64,000 nucleotides of DNA from Calothrix sp. 336/3 (GTDB lineage: Bacteria > Cyanobacteriota > Cyanobacteriia > Cyanobacteriales > Nostocaceae): positions 1 to 64,000 of the forward strand of contig NZ_CP011382.1 in NCBI RefSeq assembly GCF_000734895.2. Reading direction: 5' to 3'. The translations under genes were made by a program, and so were the position numbers. This document shows positions 63,974-64,000 of this stretch, in pieces (position 1 is the first letter of the stretch; each line of letters opens with the position of its first letter). The notes below the pieces were generated by a model. It saw only the letters and a list, made by a program, of their open reading frames with translations. It did no database searches and had not been told where the DNA came from.

Positions 63974-64000
63974 ATGTCTATTAAATTCACTGCACCCACA
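63974..64000 (+). CDS. Truncated gene at right edge
   Basis: ATG at 63974 follows a strong AGGAG (63964-63968) at 5 nt. Only nine codons (MSIKFTAPT) lie in the window, so no product can be named. It is downstream of the C39 gene on the same strand. Confidence 0.55.

Noticed and set aside
1..64000. rRNA, tRNA, insertion sequences, prophage and replication origin
   Set aside because: No cloverleaf, rRNA segment, transposase, phage structural gene or DnaA-box cluster could be recognised by eye.

Overview
The window reads as chromosomal DNA of a filamentous cyanobacterium, most likely from the Nostocales. Direct signs are the many HIP1 octamers (GCGATCGC), the chlorophyll-cyclase accessory protein Ycf54, an NDH-1 subunit NdhD, the myxol-glycoside genes cruF and cruG, cyanobacterial DUF families (DUF1517, DUF3288), 4-Cys prefix kinases, CHAT proteases and haemagglutinin-type beta-strand proteins. 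The order Nostocales is an inference; no rRNA or tRNA gene is present to prove it.

Layout. 1-340: a two-repeat CRISPR remnant without cas genes, then an orphan polyamine permease potC. 1.5-10 kb: a Ser/Thr kinase with an FGE-like domain, a DUF1517 membrane protein, a Vat-like acetyltransferase, an unlisted 48-residue gene with its own terminator, then a minus-strand run (GT2-TPR glycosyltransferase, methyltransferase, secreted SPOR-like protein, ycf54, SnoaL-like protein, pdxJ). 11-19 kb: cell-envelope and housekeeping genes (L,D-transpeptidase, LytM peptidase, ComFB-type second-messenger receptor, TldD/TldE peptidase pair). 19-24.5 kb: SGNH hydrolase, two FHA-domain genes, one fused to an FAD oxidoreductase, and lnt. 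24.6-30.4 kb: KTSC protein, two tandemly duplicated RTX calcium-binding proteins and a secreted haemagglutinin-type protein. 30.8-38.2 kb: site-2 protease, GHL10 hydrolase, Uma2 nuclease, clpC, DUF3288. 38.4-44.6 kb: Mla-type lipid transport genes and a carotenoid cluster (CrtH-like, cruF, cruG). 44.7-49 kb: an SGNH hydrolase, then a three-gene operon of unknown function divergent from a LysR regulator. 49.4-53.2 kb: ndhD, GNAT, HigBA toxin-antitoxin, APH-like kinase. 53.7-57.8 kb: a 1349-residue secreted protein joining a haemagglutinin secretion domain to a CHAT caspase-like protease. 58-64 kb: a HepC-like sugar transferase, an SDR, clpS with DUF2103, and a small ORF plus a C39 peptidase that share a duplicated upstream element.

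Functional themes are the cell surface (secreted haemagglutinin and RTX proteins, envelope glycosylation and peptidoglycan enzymes, lipoprotein acylation), protein quality control (ClpC, ClpS, TldD/E, S2P) and signalling (kinase, FHA, ComFB). Candidates for something undescribed are the haemagglutinin-CHAT fusion, the FHA-oxidoreductase pair, the LysR-linked orphan operon, and the small-ORF/C39 pair under a repeated leader at the right end. Non-coding structure includes dispersed palindromic repeats, one of which occurs as two near-identical 105-bp copies about 12.9 kb apart.
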